From assembly GCF_003350345.1 (NCBI RefSeq), contig NZ_QNVJ01000047.1:62001-126000 (forward strand): a stretch of 64,000 bases of DNA, written 5' to 3'. Position numbers and translations under genes: made by a program. Positions within the stretch are counted from its first letter, which is position 1; every line of letters starts with the position of its first letter. The notes below the pieces were generated by a model. That model had not been told where the DNA came from and searched no databases. It saw nothing but the letters and a program-made list of their open reading frames with translations. Positions 36,539 to 45,321 of this stretch are shown here, piece by piece. This DNA comes from Alkalilacustris brevis (GTDB lineage Bacteria; Pseudomonadota; Alphaproteobacteria; Rhodobacterales; Rhodobacteraceae).

Positions 36539-36954
36539 GCCCCGGGTTGCGCCCGGTCGCCCGCAGCCAGATGCACGACCGTTTCGCCGGTGGCCGCAAA
36601 GGTGCGCGTCACCTCGGCCGCGTCATAGATGAACAGCATGAGGACCGGCTCTTCGCCCACATTGTGAAAACAGTGCACCTCGCCCGCGGGGATGAAGGCC
36701 ACTTCCATCGGGCCGATCGGGTGGCGCTTTCCGTTGAATTCGGCTTCTGCCTGGCCGGCCAGGATCACGATCTGCTCGTCGCAGTTGTGATGATGCAGCG
36801 CGACGCTTCTTCCCACGGGGATCGTGGTGGTGCCGGTCGTGACTTCGGCGCCACAGATGCCGCCGTTGCAAAAGAGCCGCGTCACGACCCCGCCGCCGCG
36901 GTCTATTTCATCGATCGTGTTGCGGTCACGGACCATTGCGGTCTTTGCGGCCAT
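36535..36954 (-). CDS. Small cupin-domain protein
   Basis: The 139-residue protein is one double-stranded beta-helix cupin. Motif 1 is GRSVALHHHNCDEQIVILAGQAE (metal ligands His-His and Glu), and motif 2 is HPIGPMEVAFIPAGEVHCFHNVGEE (metal His). Enzyme or sensor roles are both possible. It lies between the Ldh2-type dehydrogenase and azlC on the same strand, overlapping azlC by 4 bp. Confidence 0.8.
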   Translation of the reverse strand: MAAKTAMVRDRNTIDEIDRGGGVVTRLFCNGGICGAEVTTGTTTIPVGRSVALHHHNCDEQIVILAGQAEAEFNGKRHPIGPMEVAFIPAGEVHCFHNVGEEPVLMLFIYDAAEVTRTFAATGETVVHLAAGDRAQPGA

Positions 36955-36995
36955 GATAACCCCTCCGTGAAAATTGGTGTCGGGTGTGCAGGCTG

Positions 36996-38054
36996 TCAGA
37001 GCGGGGCGACACCGCTTCCCGCGGCGATGTCGTTGAGCTTTTCGAGCACTGGCGCCGCTATCGGGATGCCCTCGGCGCTGCGTCTGGCGCGCTCGGCCAG
37101 GGCGCGTTCGCCTGGCAGGCGGATCGAATCGAAGCCCGGTCGCAGCCGCGCGCCCTTCATCTCGGCGCCGATGCGGTCGATCTCGTGGCGGAATGTCTCG
37201 GGGTCGGTGAAGCTTGCGATATCCAGCGCCACGATGAACTGCCCCGTGTTGGTGACCGAGGAATCGTCGGCATTGTAATCGACCACGTCGCGCCCCATCG
37301 CCGCCCCGTTCAGGGTGCCGGCCAGCAGCCCGAACACGAGCGATAGCCCGTAACCCTTGGGCCCGCCGATGGGCAGCAGCGAGCCGCCCGAGGCCTTGGC
37401 CGGGTCGGTCAGAGGCTTGCCCTCTTGATCGATCATCCAGCCTTCCGGCATCTGTTCCCCACGCTGTGCGGCCAGCTTGACCTTGCCGTAGGCGGCCACG
37501 GTCGTGGCCATGTCGAGCAGGATCGGCGGCCCGTTCCCCGCCGGAATGGCAATGGCGACAGGGTTGGTGCTGAGCAGCATGTCGATGCCACCCCAGGGCG
37601 CCATGTGGTTGGCGCTGCCCACCGCCACATAGATTCCTATCATCCCCTCGGCCATCGGCATCGCCGCATAGACGCCGGCGGCACCGGCGTGGTTGCTGTG
37701 ATGGGCGCCGACCCAGCCCACACCGTGGCTGCGGGCACGGGCGATGGCCTCTTCGGCGCAGCGCTTCATGACCAGATGGCCAAATCCGTTATCGCCATCG
37801 ACGACGGCCATTGCACCGCGCGAGCGGTCGATGCGGATATCTGGGCGCGGGTTGAAGCCGCCGGCGCGCAACCGTTCCAGATAGCGCGGCAAGCGGAACA
37901 CCCCGTGCCCGTCGCCGCCGAGCAGGTCGGCCTCGACCATGAGTTCCGCAACCGTCCGCGCATCGGCGGCGGGCAGGCCCTCGGTGTCGAGCACGGCCGA
38001 GATGTATTCGATCAGGCGTGGAGCGGGTACCTTGCGGGCGGTTGTTTCGCGCAT
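36996..38054 (-). CDS. Ldh2/malate-lactate dehydrogenase-type NAD(P) oxidoreductase
   Basis: The 352-residue protein belongs to the NAD(P)-dependent Ldh2/ComC/YlbC family, structurally unlike classical malate dehydrogenases. It contains GGDGHGVFRLPRYLERLRAG, VVDGDNGFGHLVM, VGAHHSNHAGAAGVYA, LSTNPVAIAIP and GPKGYGLSLVFG. Members reduce 2-oxo acids such as sulfolactate, ureidoglycolate, delta-pyrroline carboxylate or malate. It is upstream of the cupin by 41 bp. The substrate is not deducible. Confidence 0.88.
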   Translation of the reverse strand: MRETTARKVPAPRLIEYISAVLDTEGLPAADARTVAELMVEADLLGGDGHGVFRLPRYLERLRAGGFNPRPDIRIDRSRGAMAVVDGDNGFGHLVMKRCAEEAIARARSHGVGWVGAHHSNHAGAAGVYAAMPMAEGMIGIYVAVGSANHMAPWGGIDMLLSTNPVAIAIPAGNGPPILLDMATTVAAYGKVKLAAQRGEQMPEGWMIDQEGKPLTDPAKASGGSLLPIGGPKGYGLSLVFGLLAGTLNGAAMGRDVVDYNADDSSVTNTGQFIVALDIASFTDPETFRHEIDRIGAEMKGARLRPGFDSIRLPGERALAERARRSAEGIPIAAPVLEKLNDIAAGSGVAPL

Positions 38055-38160
38055 CGCATCGTCCTTTCATGCTGTCCGGCACCGCGCAATCCGGCGCGCG
38101 TGGTCGGCGGCAGGCCGGCAACAGGCATGGCCGCATGGGGGCCGCATGGGGTGGCCGGGC

Positions 38161-38460
38161 TCAGAAATGGTGTTCGCAAAGTTCCAGGTGCTCCACCTGA
38201 GGAGGCTCGGCAAAATAGGGTGACACGAGCGCGCGCCAGGTCTGGAAGTCTTCGGAGTTGCGGAAGTCTTCGGTGTGGTTTTCAAGCGTTTCCCAGCGCA
38301 CCACCAGCATAAAGGGGCGGGGCGGCTCGTGAAGTCGGCGCAGTTCCATCCCCAGGCAGCCCCTGGCGCGTTGAAAAAGCGGCGCCGCCTTGGCCACCCC
38401 CTTTTCAAACTCTGCCTCGCATCCTTCCCGCACCTTGATTCGCGCAATCTCGATCGGCAT
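38161..38460 (-). CDS. Antibiotic biosynthesis monooxygenase (ABM) domain protein
   Basis: The 99-residue protein has the ferredoxin-like ABM fold: MPIEIARIKVREGCEAEFEKGVAKAAPLFQRARGCLGMELRRL, then VVRWETLENHTEDFRNSEDFQTWRALV. Such proteins are small oxygenases or binding proteins in quinone or aromatic metabolism. ATG 38460 has GGGAGAG upstream. It is divergent from a flavin reductase across 303 bp. Confidence 0.82.
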   Translation of the reverse strand: MPIEIARIKVREGCEAEFEKGVAKAAPLFQRARGCLGMELRRLHEPPRPFMLVVRWETLENHTEDFRNSEDFQTWRALVSPYFAEPPQVEHLELCEHHF

Positions 38461-38763
38461 CTGCTCTCCCTTGATCTGCCCCGGGTGGCCGGTGTTTCCC
38501 GATGCGGATGCTCGGGTGGCCGACAGGGAACGAGAAATCATACTTCCTGCTGCCGGGCATTTCCATGCCCGATGGTCCTGCCTGCCGACGCAGTGATCCG
38601 CGAGTGCATGGTCTCTCGTTTCCTTATGGCGGGCAATAGAGATTATAATTTCCATCGCGCCGCCAAAGCTGCAACGATAACGGCGAGCAGGGCACACGCC
38701 CGGCATGGCCGCCGCAAGGCCTGGCCCGGATACGGCTTTCCCGTCAGGAGGAACGCAGCAGAA
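38461..38763. promoter_or_regulatory. Divergent region, ABM protein / flavin reductase
   Basis: No convincing gene is visible in these 303 bp. Two dyads stand out: CGGGCAT (38554-38560) with ATGCCCG (38565-38571), and the A/T-rich near-palindrome GAGATTATAATTTC at 38639-38652, in a GC-rich background. They are candidates for an operator of one or both divergent units. An AGGAGG site lies 12 bases before ATG 38764. Confidence 0.45.
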
Positions 38764-39327
38764 ATGGCAATGCAGGTTCTGGATTTTGCGCAAGCAGAGG
38801 TAGACCCGAGAGAATTTCGCAACGCGCTGGGCCGCTTCGCCACCGGCGTGACGGTGATTACCACCCGCACACCTGCAGGCAAGTGCGAGGGTATGACGGC
38901 GAATTCGTTTTCGGCGCTGTCGCTGGACCCTCCGCTGGTGTTGTGGAGCATCAAGCGCGATGCGCCCTCGCTACCGTCCTTTCAGGAGGCGGGCGTGTTT
39001 ACTATCAACGTTCTGACACAGGAACAGGCGGATCTGTCGCATCATTTTGCCACGCGGCAGCTTGACAAGTTCTCCGAATTTATCGTGCCGGATGGCCAGA
39101 ACGGCTGCCCGCTGCTGGAAAATGCCCTGGCCTTTTTCGAATGCCGCCTGCAACAGACGATCGAGGCGGGCGACCACCTGATAATGATTGGCGAGGTTAC
39201 ACGCGCCGGGTATGACGAGGCTGCCGATCCGCTGCTGTTCAGCGCCGGGCGCTACGCTATTGCCGCCGCCCTGCCCAACCGTGATGCTCGCGATGACCTG
39301 GCATCGATGTGGGAGGGGCTGGGCTGA
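38764..39327 (+). CDS. FMN-dependent flavin reductase
   Basis: The 187-residue protein has the flavin reductase-like (DIM6/NTAB, HpaC-type) fold: FRNALGRFATGVTVITTRTP, GMTANSFSALSLDPPLVLWSI, FTINVLTQEQADLSHHFA, FECRLQQTIEAGDHLIMIGEV. It supplies reduced flavin to a two-component monooxygenase. Candidate partners in the window are the ABM protein here and the LLM monooxygenase at 62268. It is followed 2 bp later by the carboxymuconolactone-type gene. Confidence 0.88.
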   Translation: MAMQVLDFAQAEVDPREFRNALGRFATGVTVITTRTPAGKCEGMTANSFSALSLDPPLVLWSIKRDAPSLPSFQEAGVFTINVLTQEQADLSHHFATRQLDKFSEFIVPDGQNGCPLLENALAFFECRLQQTIEAGDHLIMIGEVTRAGYDEAADPLLFSAGRYAIAAALPNRDARDDLASMWEGLG

Positions 39328-39329
39328 TC

Positions 39330-39908
39330 ATGCGTGGCCGCACCGACCGTTACCCGCCAATCCCACGCGCCGAGTGGACCGAGGCGCAGCGCCGGCATGT
39401 GCAGCCGATGCTGGACGGGCCACGCGGCGAGGTCGTCAGCCCATTTGTGCCATTGATGCGCAGCCCCGAACTGATGGACAGGGTGCAGGCGGTGGGGGCT
39501 TACCTGCGCTATCGCAGCGCGATAGGCCGGCGGCTGACCGAACTGGCCATCATCGTTACCGCACGGCACTGGGACCAGCATGTGGAATGGGCGATTCACG
39601 CGCCGATCGCATTGCGCGAAGGTATAAGCGCCGAGTCGATCGAGGCCATCGCCGCGGATCGCACCCCCGAGGTCGCGCCAGAAGATGAATGCGTCATCCA
39701 CGCCGCAGTGTGTGAGTTGCTGGCTTCGAATGATCTGAGCGACACCACGCATGATCGGGCGCGGGCGCTGTTCGGGGAGCGGGGTGTTATCGACCTGCTC
39801 GGCATCGTTGGCTACTATTCGATGCTTTCGGTGGTGATGAACGGCGCGCGCACGCAGGCCCCGGCGACTGCGGCGCCGCCCCTTGCGCCGCGCGCCAACC
39901 GGCAGTGA
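39330..39908 (+). CDS. Carboxymuconolactone decarboxylase-family protein
   Basis: The 192-residue helical protein fits the CMD/AhpD-like family: RSPELMDRVQAVGAYLRYRSAIGRRLTELAIIVTARHWDQHVEWAIHAPIAL, DECVIHAAVCELL, GVIDLLGIVGYYSMLS. No CxxC is present, so an AhpD-like thiol peroxidase is unlikely; a lactone/aromatic-acid decarboxylase role is more consistent. ATG 39330 with GGGAGGGG upstream, 2 bp after the flavin reductase stop, is preferred to ATG 39309. Confidence 0.8.
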   Translation: MRGRTDRYPPIPRAEWTEAQRRHVQPMLDGPRGEVVSPFVPLMRSPELMDRVQAVGAYLRYRSAIGRRLTELAIIVTARHWDQHVEWAIHAPIALREGISAESIEAIAADRTPEVAPEDECVIHAAVCELLASNDLSDTTHDRARALFGERGVIDLLGIVGYYSMLSVVMNGARTQAPATAAPPLAPRANRQ

Positions 39909-40082
39909 CGGTCTTTGCGGGGTTGTGCGACGCGCATGGGGGTGCAAGCATCAAGGAAGGGGTTCCGGGGACAGTCTCACATGAATTCCAGACAAATGAT
40001 TCCCTGGCCAGGACCGGCCTCGGGGGAATGGGCCGCGCGATATGCCGCGGGTTGTAGTTCGAGACGAACAGGGGGGGAGCAC

Positions 40083-41168
40083 ATGAAGCAGGTAGAAGTT
40101 GCCGTTATCGGGACGGGCTGGTGCGGGGGTATCCGCGCCGAAACTCTGGCGCATTCGGCACTGGTCGACAAGCTGCACATCTGCGAGATCAGGCCCGATC
40201 GGCTTGAGGAGGTCCGGCAACTGACCAACCCCGCCACCGCGACGCTGGATTATCAGGACATTGTCCGAAACGACGCCATTTCGGTGGTCTACATCTCCAC
40301 CACGCCCGAGCAGACACATTATCCGATCGCGCGCGACTGCCTGAGGGCGGGCAAGCATGTGCTTCTGGAAAAGCCCATCGCGATGGAGTTCTGGGAGGCT
40401 GACGACCTTATCAATCTGGCAAGCCAGAACGGGGTGAAGTTCACCATCGGCTATTCGCAGCGGTTCAACACCAAGGTCGCCTACGCCAAGAAGCAGATCG
40501 CGAGCGGGGCGTTGGGGCGGGTGGTCAATGTCATGGTCAGCCGTCACCTGTCGCGCAGCCTTGGCAAGAAAATCGCCTCGCGCGTGCGGCTGTCGCCGGC
40601 AGTGATGGAATCGACCCACGACCTGGATTTCGTGTTCTGGATGCTCGAGCCCGCGAAACCCGTCCGCGTCTATTCTCAAGGCGCCTATGGCTACATGAAG
40701 GATGTCAACGGCTCGTATGACTGCATGTGGTCGACCGTGACGATGGACGATGGAACGCTTGTGGTGGTTGGCGGCGGCTGGAACCTGCCGCCGAGCTATC
40801 CGAATTTCTGCGCCACCTGGATCGAGATCACCGGCACCGAAGGGGCGCTGATGCTGGATGACACGCATCGTGACAAATGGCTCAACACCATGTCCGAGGG
40901 CACGCGCTATCCGATGTCGACCATGCCGGGCGAACAGGTCGATCACGTCTTTGCCGGGCAGATGGGGCCGGAGACGTTGCATTTCCTTGAATGCGTACTT
41001 CTCGACAAGCCGGTGATGGTTGCCCCGGAACATGCCCGGATGGTGATGGAGACCTACCGCGCGGCCGATCTTTCCGCTGAGTTGAACGAACCTGTCGACC
41101 TGCCGCTGAGCAACAGCGCACTTGCCGCGATCGCTGACATGACGCAGGCCGCCTCGGCGGGGCAATGA
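40083..41168 (+). CDS. Gfo/Idh/MocA-family NAD(P) oxidoreductase
   Basis: The 361-residue protein has an N-terminal Rossmann domain (VAVIGTGWCGGIRAETL), the conserved LLEKPIAME motif with catalytic lysine, and a C-terminal alpha/beta domain with GYSQRFN and the STHDLDFVFWM region. Such enzymes act on sugars, inositols or other cyclic polyols. ATG 40083 with GGGGGAG upstream is chosen; upstream residues in frame show no family similarity. It overlaps the next dehydrogenase by 4 bp. Confidence 0.88.
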   Translation: MKQVEVAVIGTGWCGGIRAETLAHSALVDKLHICEIRPDRLEEVRQLTNPATATLDYQDIVRNDAISVVYISTTPEQTHYPIARDCLRAGKHVLLEKPIAMEFWEADDLINLASQNGVKFTIGYSQRFNTKVAYAKKQIASGALGRVVNVMVSRHLSRSLGKKIASRVRLSPAVMESTHDLDFVFWMLEPAKPVRVYSQGAYGYMKDVNGSYDCMWSTVTMDDGTLVVVGGGWNLPPSYPNFCATWIEITGTEGALMLDDTHRDKWLNTMSEGTRYPMSTMPGEQVDHVFAGQMGPETLHFLECVLLDKPVMVAPEHARMVMETYRAADLSAELNEPVDLPLSNSALAAIADMTQAASAGQ

Positions 41169-42112
41169 TGCCCGCCAAGCTGCGCGCAGGTGTTCTGGGC
41201 CTCGGCAACATGGGCCGGGGGATTGCCGCAACACTTGATTGTGCGGGGCTGTTGGCTGCGGCCTGGGATGCCGCCCCCGCGGCGCTTGCCAGTTGCCCGC
41301 TGTCATCCGGTGTGGCGCGCAGCGGGCCGCGGGATGTCGCAGGCTGCGATGTGATTTTGCTGGCCGTGCCCGGCAGCCCCGAGATTGCCGCGCTGTTCGA
41401 CCGTCCCGACGGTCCGCTTTCCGTCACGACGCCGGGCCGGGTGATGATCGACCTCACCACCTCGGACCCGGCCAAGACCAGGGCGCTGGCCGAACGGGCC
41501 GTGGGCGCCGGCGCTGCCTATCTTGATGCGGGCATGACCGGCGGCGCGGCGGCGGCCGAAAACGGCCAACTCACGCTGATGATGGGCGGCGAGGTGGCGG
41601 CGCTCGAACGGGCGCGGCCGGTGCTCGATGCGATCGCGGCGCGGGTCTTTCATCTGGGCCCGGTGGGCGCGGGCCACACGATGAAACTGGTGCACAACAT
41701 GATCTGCCACACGACCTTCCTGGCCACGGCGGAAGGTTGCCGCGCGGCCGAGCGCGCGGGCATTGCCCTGAAAGATGCGGTCGATGTGCTGAACGCCGGA
41801 AACGCGCGCAGTTTCGTGAGCGAGCGGCGCTTTCCCGATCATGTGGTCAGCGGGCGCTTTGACGGGCGCTCGCATGTTGGAACTCTGGCCAAGGATCTTG
41901 CGCTGGCCGAGGCGCTGTTTGCCGGATTGGAGCAGCCTGCGTGCTATGTCGGGCTGACCACCCGGCTGCTGCAGGTGGCGCGGGATGGCGGCCTGGACGG
42001 GGATGATTTCACGCGCCTCTACCCGGCCTTCGACGATCTGGTCGAGGCGTTGGAGGATGCGCAGCTATCCGGACAAAGCGGAAAAAGCGGCGATCAGCCG
42101 AAACGAACCTGA
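41165..42112 (+). CDS. 3-hydroxyisobutyrate dehydrogenase-like NAD(P) oxidoreductase
   Basis: The 315-residue beta-hydroxyacid dehydrogenase has the N-terminal GVLGLGNMGRGIA nucleotide motif, DAGMTGGAAAAENGQLTLMMGG (the substrate loop), and GHTMKLVHNM with the catalytic lysine. It oxidises a 3-hydroxy acid, paired with the Gfo/Idh gene overlapping it by 4 bp. It is similar in kind to, but distinct from, the enzyme at 46276. Start ATG 41165; ATG 41168 is equally possible. Confidence 0.88.
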   Translation: MMPAKLRAGVLGLGNMGRGIAATLDCAGLLAAAWDAAPAALASCPLSSGVARSGPRDVAGCDVILLAVPGSPEIAALFDRPDGPLSVTTPGRVMIDLTTSDPAKTRALAERAVGAGAAYLDAGMTGGAAAAENGQLTLMMGGEVAALERARPVLDAIAARVFHLGPVGAGHTMKLVHNMICHTTFLATAEGCRAAERAGIALKDAVDVLNAGNARSFVSERRFPDHVVSGRFDGRSHVGTLAKDLALAEALFAGLEQPACYVGLTTRLLQVARDGGLDGDDFTRLYPAFDDLVEALEDAQLSGQSGKSGDQPKRT

Positions 42113-42167
42113 AAGGAAGCGGCCCTGCCGCCAGCGTGCGTGGCGGGCAACCTGCCTGAACGAAGAA

Positions 42168-42198
42168 GGGCGGGCGCCCTTTCGGATTGCGCCCGCCC
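42168..42198. terminator. Hairpin between convergent dehydrogenase and TctC genes
   Basis: GGGCGGGCGC (42168-42177) pairs exactly with GCGCCCGCCC (42189-42198) around an 11-base loop. It lies between convergent genes and may end both. No T run is present. Confidence 0.6.
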
Positions 42199-42225
42199 CC
42201 ATGTCATGCCGTGCTGGCCCATCCG

Positions 42226-43170
42226 TCAGAACGAGGCCACAAGCTCCTGATACCGCTGCGCCTGGTTGCGGCGCATCGCGTCGTATTCCGGGCCGTCCAC
42301 ATGCAAGGTGTTCTCGCCCAGGCGGCCCATGAGGGCGTTGTAGGTGCCATCGTCGTTAAGCCCGGCGAAAGCGTCCCGCAGTATCTGCATGCGGTCCTCG
42401 GGCACACCTGCTGGCGCCAGAACCGAGCGATGCATCACGCCGATATCGGTCACCACCTCATAGCCAAGCTGCGCGGTTGTCGGGATACCGTCGAGGATCT
42501 CCTCCTCGCCAACCACCAGAAGCGGGCGCAGCGGCTGCCCAGCCAGCACCGAGGGGAAAGCGAAGGTGAAATCCAGATCGCCCGCCAGCAGCGCCTGGAT
42601 CACCGGCCCGCCGCCCTGATAGGGAACGAGGTTGGCATCGACGCCCACTTCGTTGAGCAGGGCAAGCCCCGGCACCATGAACGCGCCCCAGTTGCCGCTG
42701 TGGCCGAAGGTCAGATCGCCCGGGTTCTCCTGCCCGTAAGCGACGAGATCCTCGAAGGTTTCGAACGGGCTGTCCTCGCGCACCACGAGGATCGGCTGGG
42801 CGGTGTTCACCCGCGCGACCGCCTCGAAATCCTCGTTCGGGTCATAGGGCAGATTGGTGACATGCTGCTGCAGCTGGTCGATGAAGTTGTGGGTGAACAG
42901 CAGCGTATAGCCGTCAGGCTGGGCCTGGGCGGCGGCGGCAGTGCCGGTCTGGCCACCTGCGCCGGGCATGAGCTGCACGACGACCGGCTGACCCAGAATG
43001 CCCGGCAGGACCGAGGTGATGACACGGGCATTGAGGTCATGCGAGCCGCCCGCGCCCAGCGGGATGATCATGGTGATTGGCCGGTTCGGGAAATCTTCGG
43101 CCGTGGCCGCCCCTGCGCCCAGCCCCAGCGCGGCAATCGCGCCGATGACTGTTGCCTTGATATTTTTCAT
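42226..43170 (-). CDS. tctC: TctC/Bug solute-binding protein of the TTT transporter
   Basis: The 314-residue protein has a signal peptide (residues about 1-22, ending ATAED), and Bug motifs DFPNRPITMIIPLGAGGSHDLNARV, VPYQGGGPVIQALLAGDLDFTFAFPSV and LAPAGVPEDRMQIL. ATG 43170 with GGAGGA upstream is the natural start. It is the last gene of the leftward tctB-tctA-tctC operon. Ligand unknown; a carboxylate is likely. Confidence 0.92.
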   Translation of the reverse strand: MKNIKATVIGAIAALGLGAGAATAEDFPNRPITMIIPLGAGGSHDLNARVITSVLPGILGQPVVVQLMPGAGGQTGTAAAAQAQPDGYTLLFTHNFIDQLQQHVTNLPYDPNEDFEAVARVNTAQPILVVREDSPFETFEDLVAYGQENPGDLTFGHSGNWGAFMVPGLALLNEVGVDANLVPYQGGGPVIQALLAGDLDFTFAFPSVLAGQPLRPLLVVGEEEILDGIPTTAQLGYEVVTDIGVMHRSVLAPAGVPEDRMQILRDAFAGLNDDGTYNALMGRLGENTLHVDGPEYDAMRRNQAQRYQELVASF

Positions 43171-43257
43171 TTTTTCCTCCTCCTTGGCGATACTAGAGTG
43201 TTGTTTTCGGGATGATTGCACCCCCTGCGGCCTTCTTGCGGGCCGGTTGATCAAGGG

Positions 43258-44766
43258 CTACCTGCCGGCAGCCTCGACATGACGGTTCTGGCGCCGTTGT
43301 CTGCGGGCGATCCAGAAAATGAGAATTGGCATCAAGACGAGCACCGTAACGGTGATGGGCCGCGATGAAACGAGGTATCCCGCCAGATCGCCACGCGACA
43401 GCAGCACTGTCTGACCGATGGCATATTCAAGCGGCGCCGCCAGAATGAACCCCATCACCAGCGGGGTGACGTCGAAATGCAGCTTGCGGCAGCCGTAGCC
43501 GAAGATCCCGAAGGCGATCATGAAGTAGAGATCCATCGGATTGGAGCGATAGACATAGGTGCCCGCCACCGCAAAGAGCAGCATCATCGGCACGAGATAG
43601 GCCTTGTTGATCCCAACGACGCGCGCAAAGAGCGGGATCAGCAGGTAGCCGATCACCAAAAGCAGCACACAGGCGACCAGCATCGACAGCAGGATCGCAT
43701 AAAGCAGCACCCCCTGGTCCTGGAACAGTTGCGGCCCCGGTCGTAGCCCCTGCGCCACGAAAGCCCCCAGCATGATCGCGGTGATGTTGTCGCCCGGGAT
43801 GCCCAGCGTCAGCAGCGGCACCATCGTCGGCCCGTTCACCGCGTTGTTGGCCGCCTCGGGCGCGGCGACGCCATTGATCTCGCCCTTGCCGAAGCGTTCG
43901 GGCGTGGCCGAGGCGTTCTTGGCGGCCGAATAGCCCATGAAGGCCGCAACCACCTGCCCCACGCCGGGGATCACCCCGATCACCCCGCCCAGGGCGGTCG
44001 AACGCAGGATCGTGCGGCGGCATGACATGATCTCGGCCCAGGTCAGCCGCTCACCCTCGGGGCGCATCTGCCGGGCGTCAACGACGTTTGACTTGCGGCG
44101 CTCGATGGCAAGAAGGATCTCGGGGATGGCGAAAAGCCCGATGATCAGCGGCAACAGGTCGATGCCCGCCTGAAGAGGATGAAACCCGAAATCGAAGCGT
44201 GGCATCGCACCGATCGGGTCCTGCCCGATCATTGCAAGGAACATGCCGATCAGCAGCATCAGGAAGCCTTTGGCAAAGACGCCTGAACTGGACACCACGA
44301 TGATCAGCAGGCTCAAAATGAGTATGGCGGAAATCTCGGGCGGGCCAATCATCAACGCGACCATGGCAATGATGCCGATCACCAGGATGGTGCCGAACGA
44401 GGACAGGAAATCACCGACCGCCGATGCGATAAGCGCGATTTCCAGCGCCTTGCGCGACTGTCCGTTGCGGGTCATCGCCGGTCCATCCAGCGTGGTGGCC
44501 ACCGAGGCGCCAGTGCCCGGTATGTTGACCAGGATCGCCGGTATGGAGCCGCCGAAGATCCCGCCCTTGTAAACCCCAATCAGGAAGGGAATGCCCAGAA
44601 TCGGGTCCATGAAGAACGAGATCGGCAGCACGATGGCCATGGCCATCACCGTGGTGAAGCCCGGCAGCGCCCCCACCAACATCCCCAGCGTCAGCCCCGC
44701 CGCGATGATCAGGATTACGTCAAGGCGTATCAGCATTTGCGCGGCGTCGAGGATCATCTCGATCAT
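43258..44766 (-). CDS. tctA: TTT transporter large membrane subunit TctA
   Basis: The 502-residue protein has about 12 helices with the TctA signature GALPGFTTVMAMAIVLP in the first 50 residues and GGVIGVIPGVGQVVAAFMGYSAAKNAS near the middle. It is the channel subunit of the three-part carboxylate importer. It starts two bases after the TctB stop and ends about 88 bp before TctC. Confidence 0.95.
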   Translation of the reverse strand: MIEMILDAAQMLIRLDVILIIAAGLTLGMLVGALPGFTTVMAMAIVLPISFFMDPILGIPFLIGVYKGGIFGGSIPAILVNIPGTGASVATTLDGPAMTRNGQSRKALEIALIASAVGDFLSSFGTILVIGIIAMVALMIGPPEISAILILSLLIIVVSSSGVFAKGFLMLLIGMFLAMIGQDPIGAMPRFDFGFHPLQAGIDLLPLIIGLFAIPEILLAIERRKSNVVDARQMRPEGERLTWAEIMSCRRTILRSTALGGVIGVIPGVGQVVAAFMGYSAAKNASATPERFGKGEINGVAAPEAANNAVNGPTMVPLLTLGIPGDNITAIMLGAFVAQGLRPGPQLFQDQGVLLYAILLSMLVACVLLLVIGYLLIPLFARVVGINKAYLVPMMLLFAVAGTYVYRSNPMDLYFMIAFGIFGYGCRKLHFDVTPLVMGFILAAPLEYAIGQTVLLSRGDLAGYLVSSRPITVTVLVLMPILIFWIARRQRRQNRHVEAAGR

Positions 44767-44768
44767 TG

Positions 44769-45269
44769 TTACCCCCAGGGGAAAGCTGGCAGCGAAACGC
44801 TGAGCATTCGCGTGAACAGGAAGTAGATGAAGAGAGGCGCCCCCACGCCAACGATGCCGATGCCGACAGGATTGCGCGAGCCGTAGTAAAGCGAAATCGT
44901 CGTCGCCACGAACATGCTGGAGGCCACATATCCCACTGGCCGCAGCAGCGCGACATAGGCGATCATCACCACCAGGACGAACGCGACGTTGAAATACGCC
45001 ACGCCGGGCAGGCCCCGAAACATGTTGTTCTCGCGCAGGCGCAGGCTTGCCAGCGCAAAGATCAGCCCGTTCGCGATGAACAGCATACCCGCAATATACG
45101 GGAACATGCGCGGGCTGATGCCCGAGCTGCTGCGTCCGAAAAAGGCCGGCGGCTCGGCAACCTGATAGGGTGTGAGCAGGATGATCGCGAGGCCGAAAAG
45201 CGCCGAGCCGATTGCGATCCCGGTGTTGAAATTGAACTGCGGCGCGGCGCCGGCCTTGTCGCGCTCCAT
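44769..45269 (-). CDS. tctB: TTT transporter small membrane subunit TctB
   Basis: The 166-residue protein has four helices (about 15-35, 55-75, 90-110, 125-155) typical of TctB. A GTG at 45272 lies directly before ATG 45269, which is preferred. It is the first gene of the tct operon, lying just downstream of the AEC carrier gene on the same strand. Confidence 0.88.
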   Translation of the reverse strand: MERDKAGAAPQFNFNTGIAIGSALFGLAIILLTPYQVAEPPAFFGRSSSGISPRMFPYIAGMLFIANGLIFALASLRLRENNMFRGLPGVAYFNVAFVLVVMIAYVALLRPVGYVASSMFVATTISLYYGSRNPVGIGIVGVGAPLFIYFLFTRMLSVSLPAFPWG

Positions 45270-45321
45270 CACCCGCGCACTCCCCCGCCTGGTTCCTGCC
45301 CGCCCGTCCGCGGGCTATTGT

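Noticed and set aside
42226-45269. Reading the left-edge TctB and this tct operon as one duplicated system
   Set aside because: The left-edge gene is incomplete and the two TctB proteins do not look closely similar, so a recent duplication cannot be supported.
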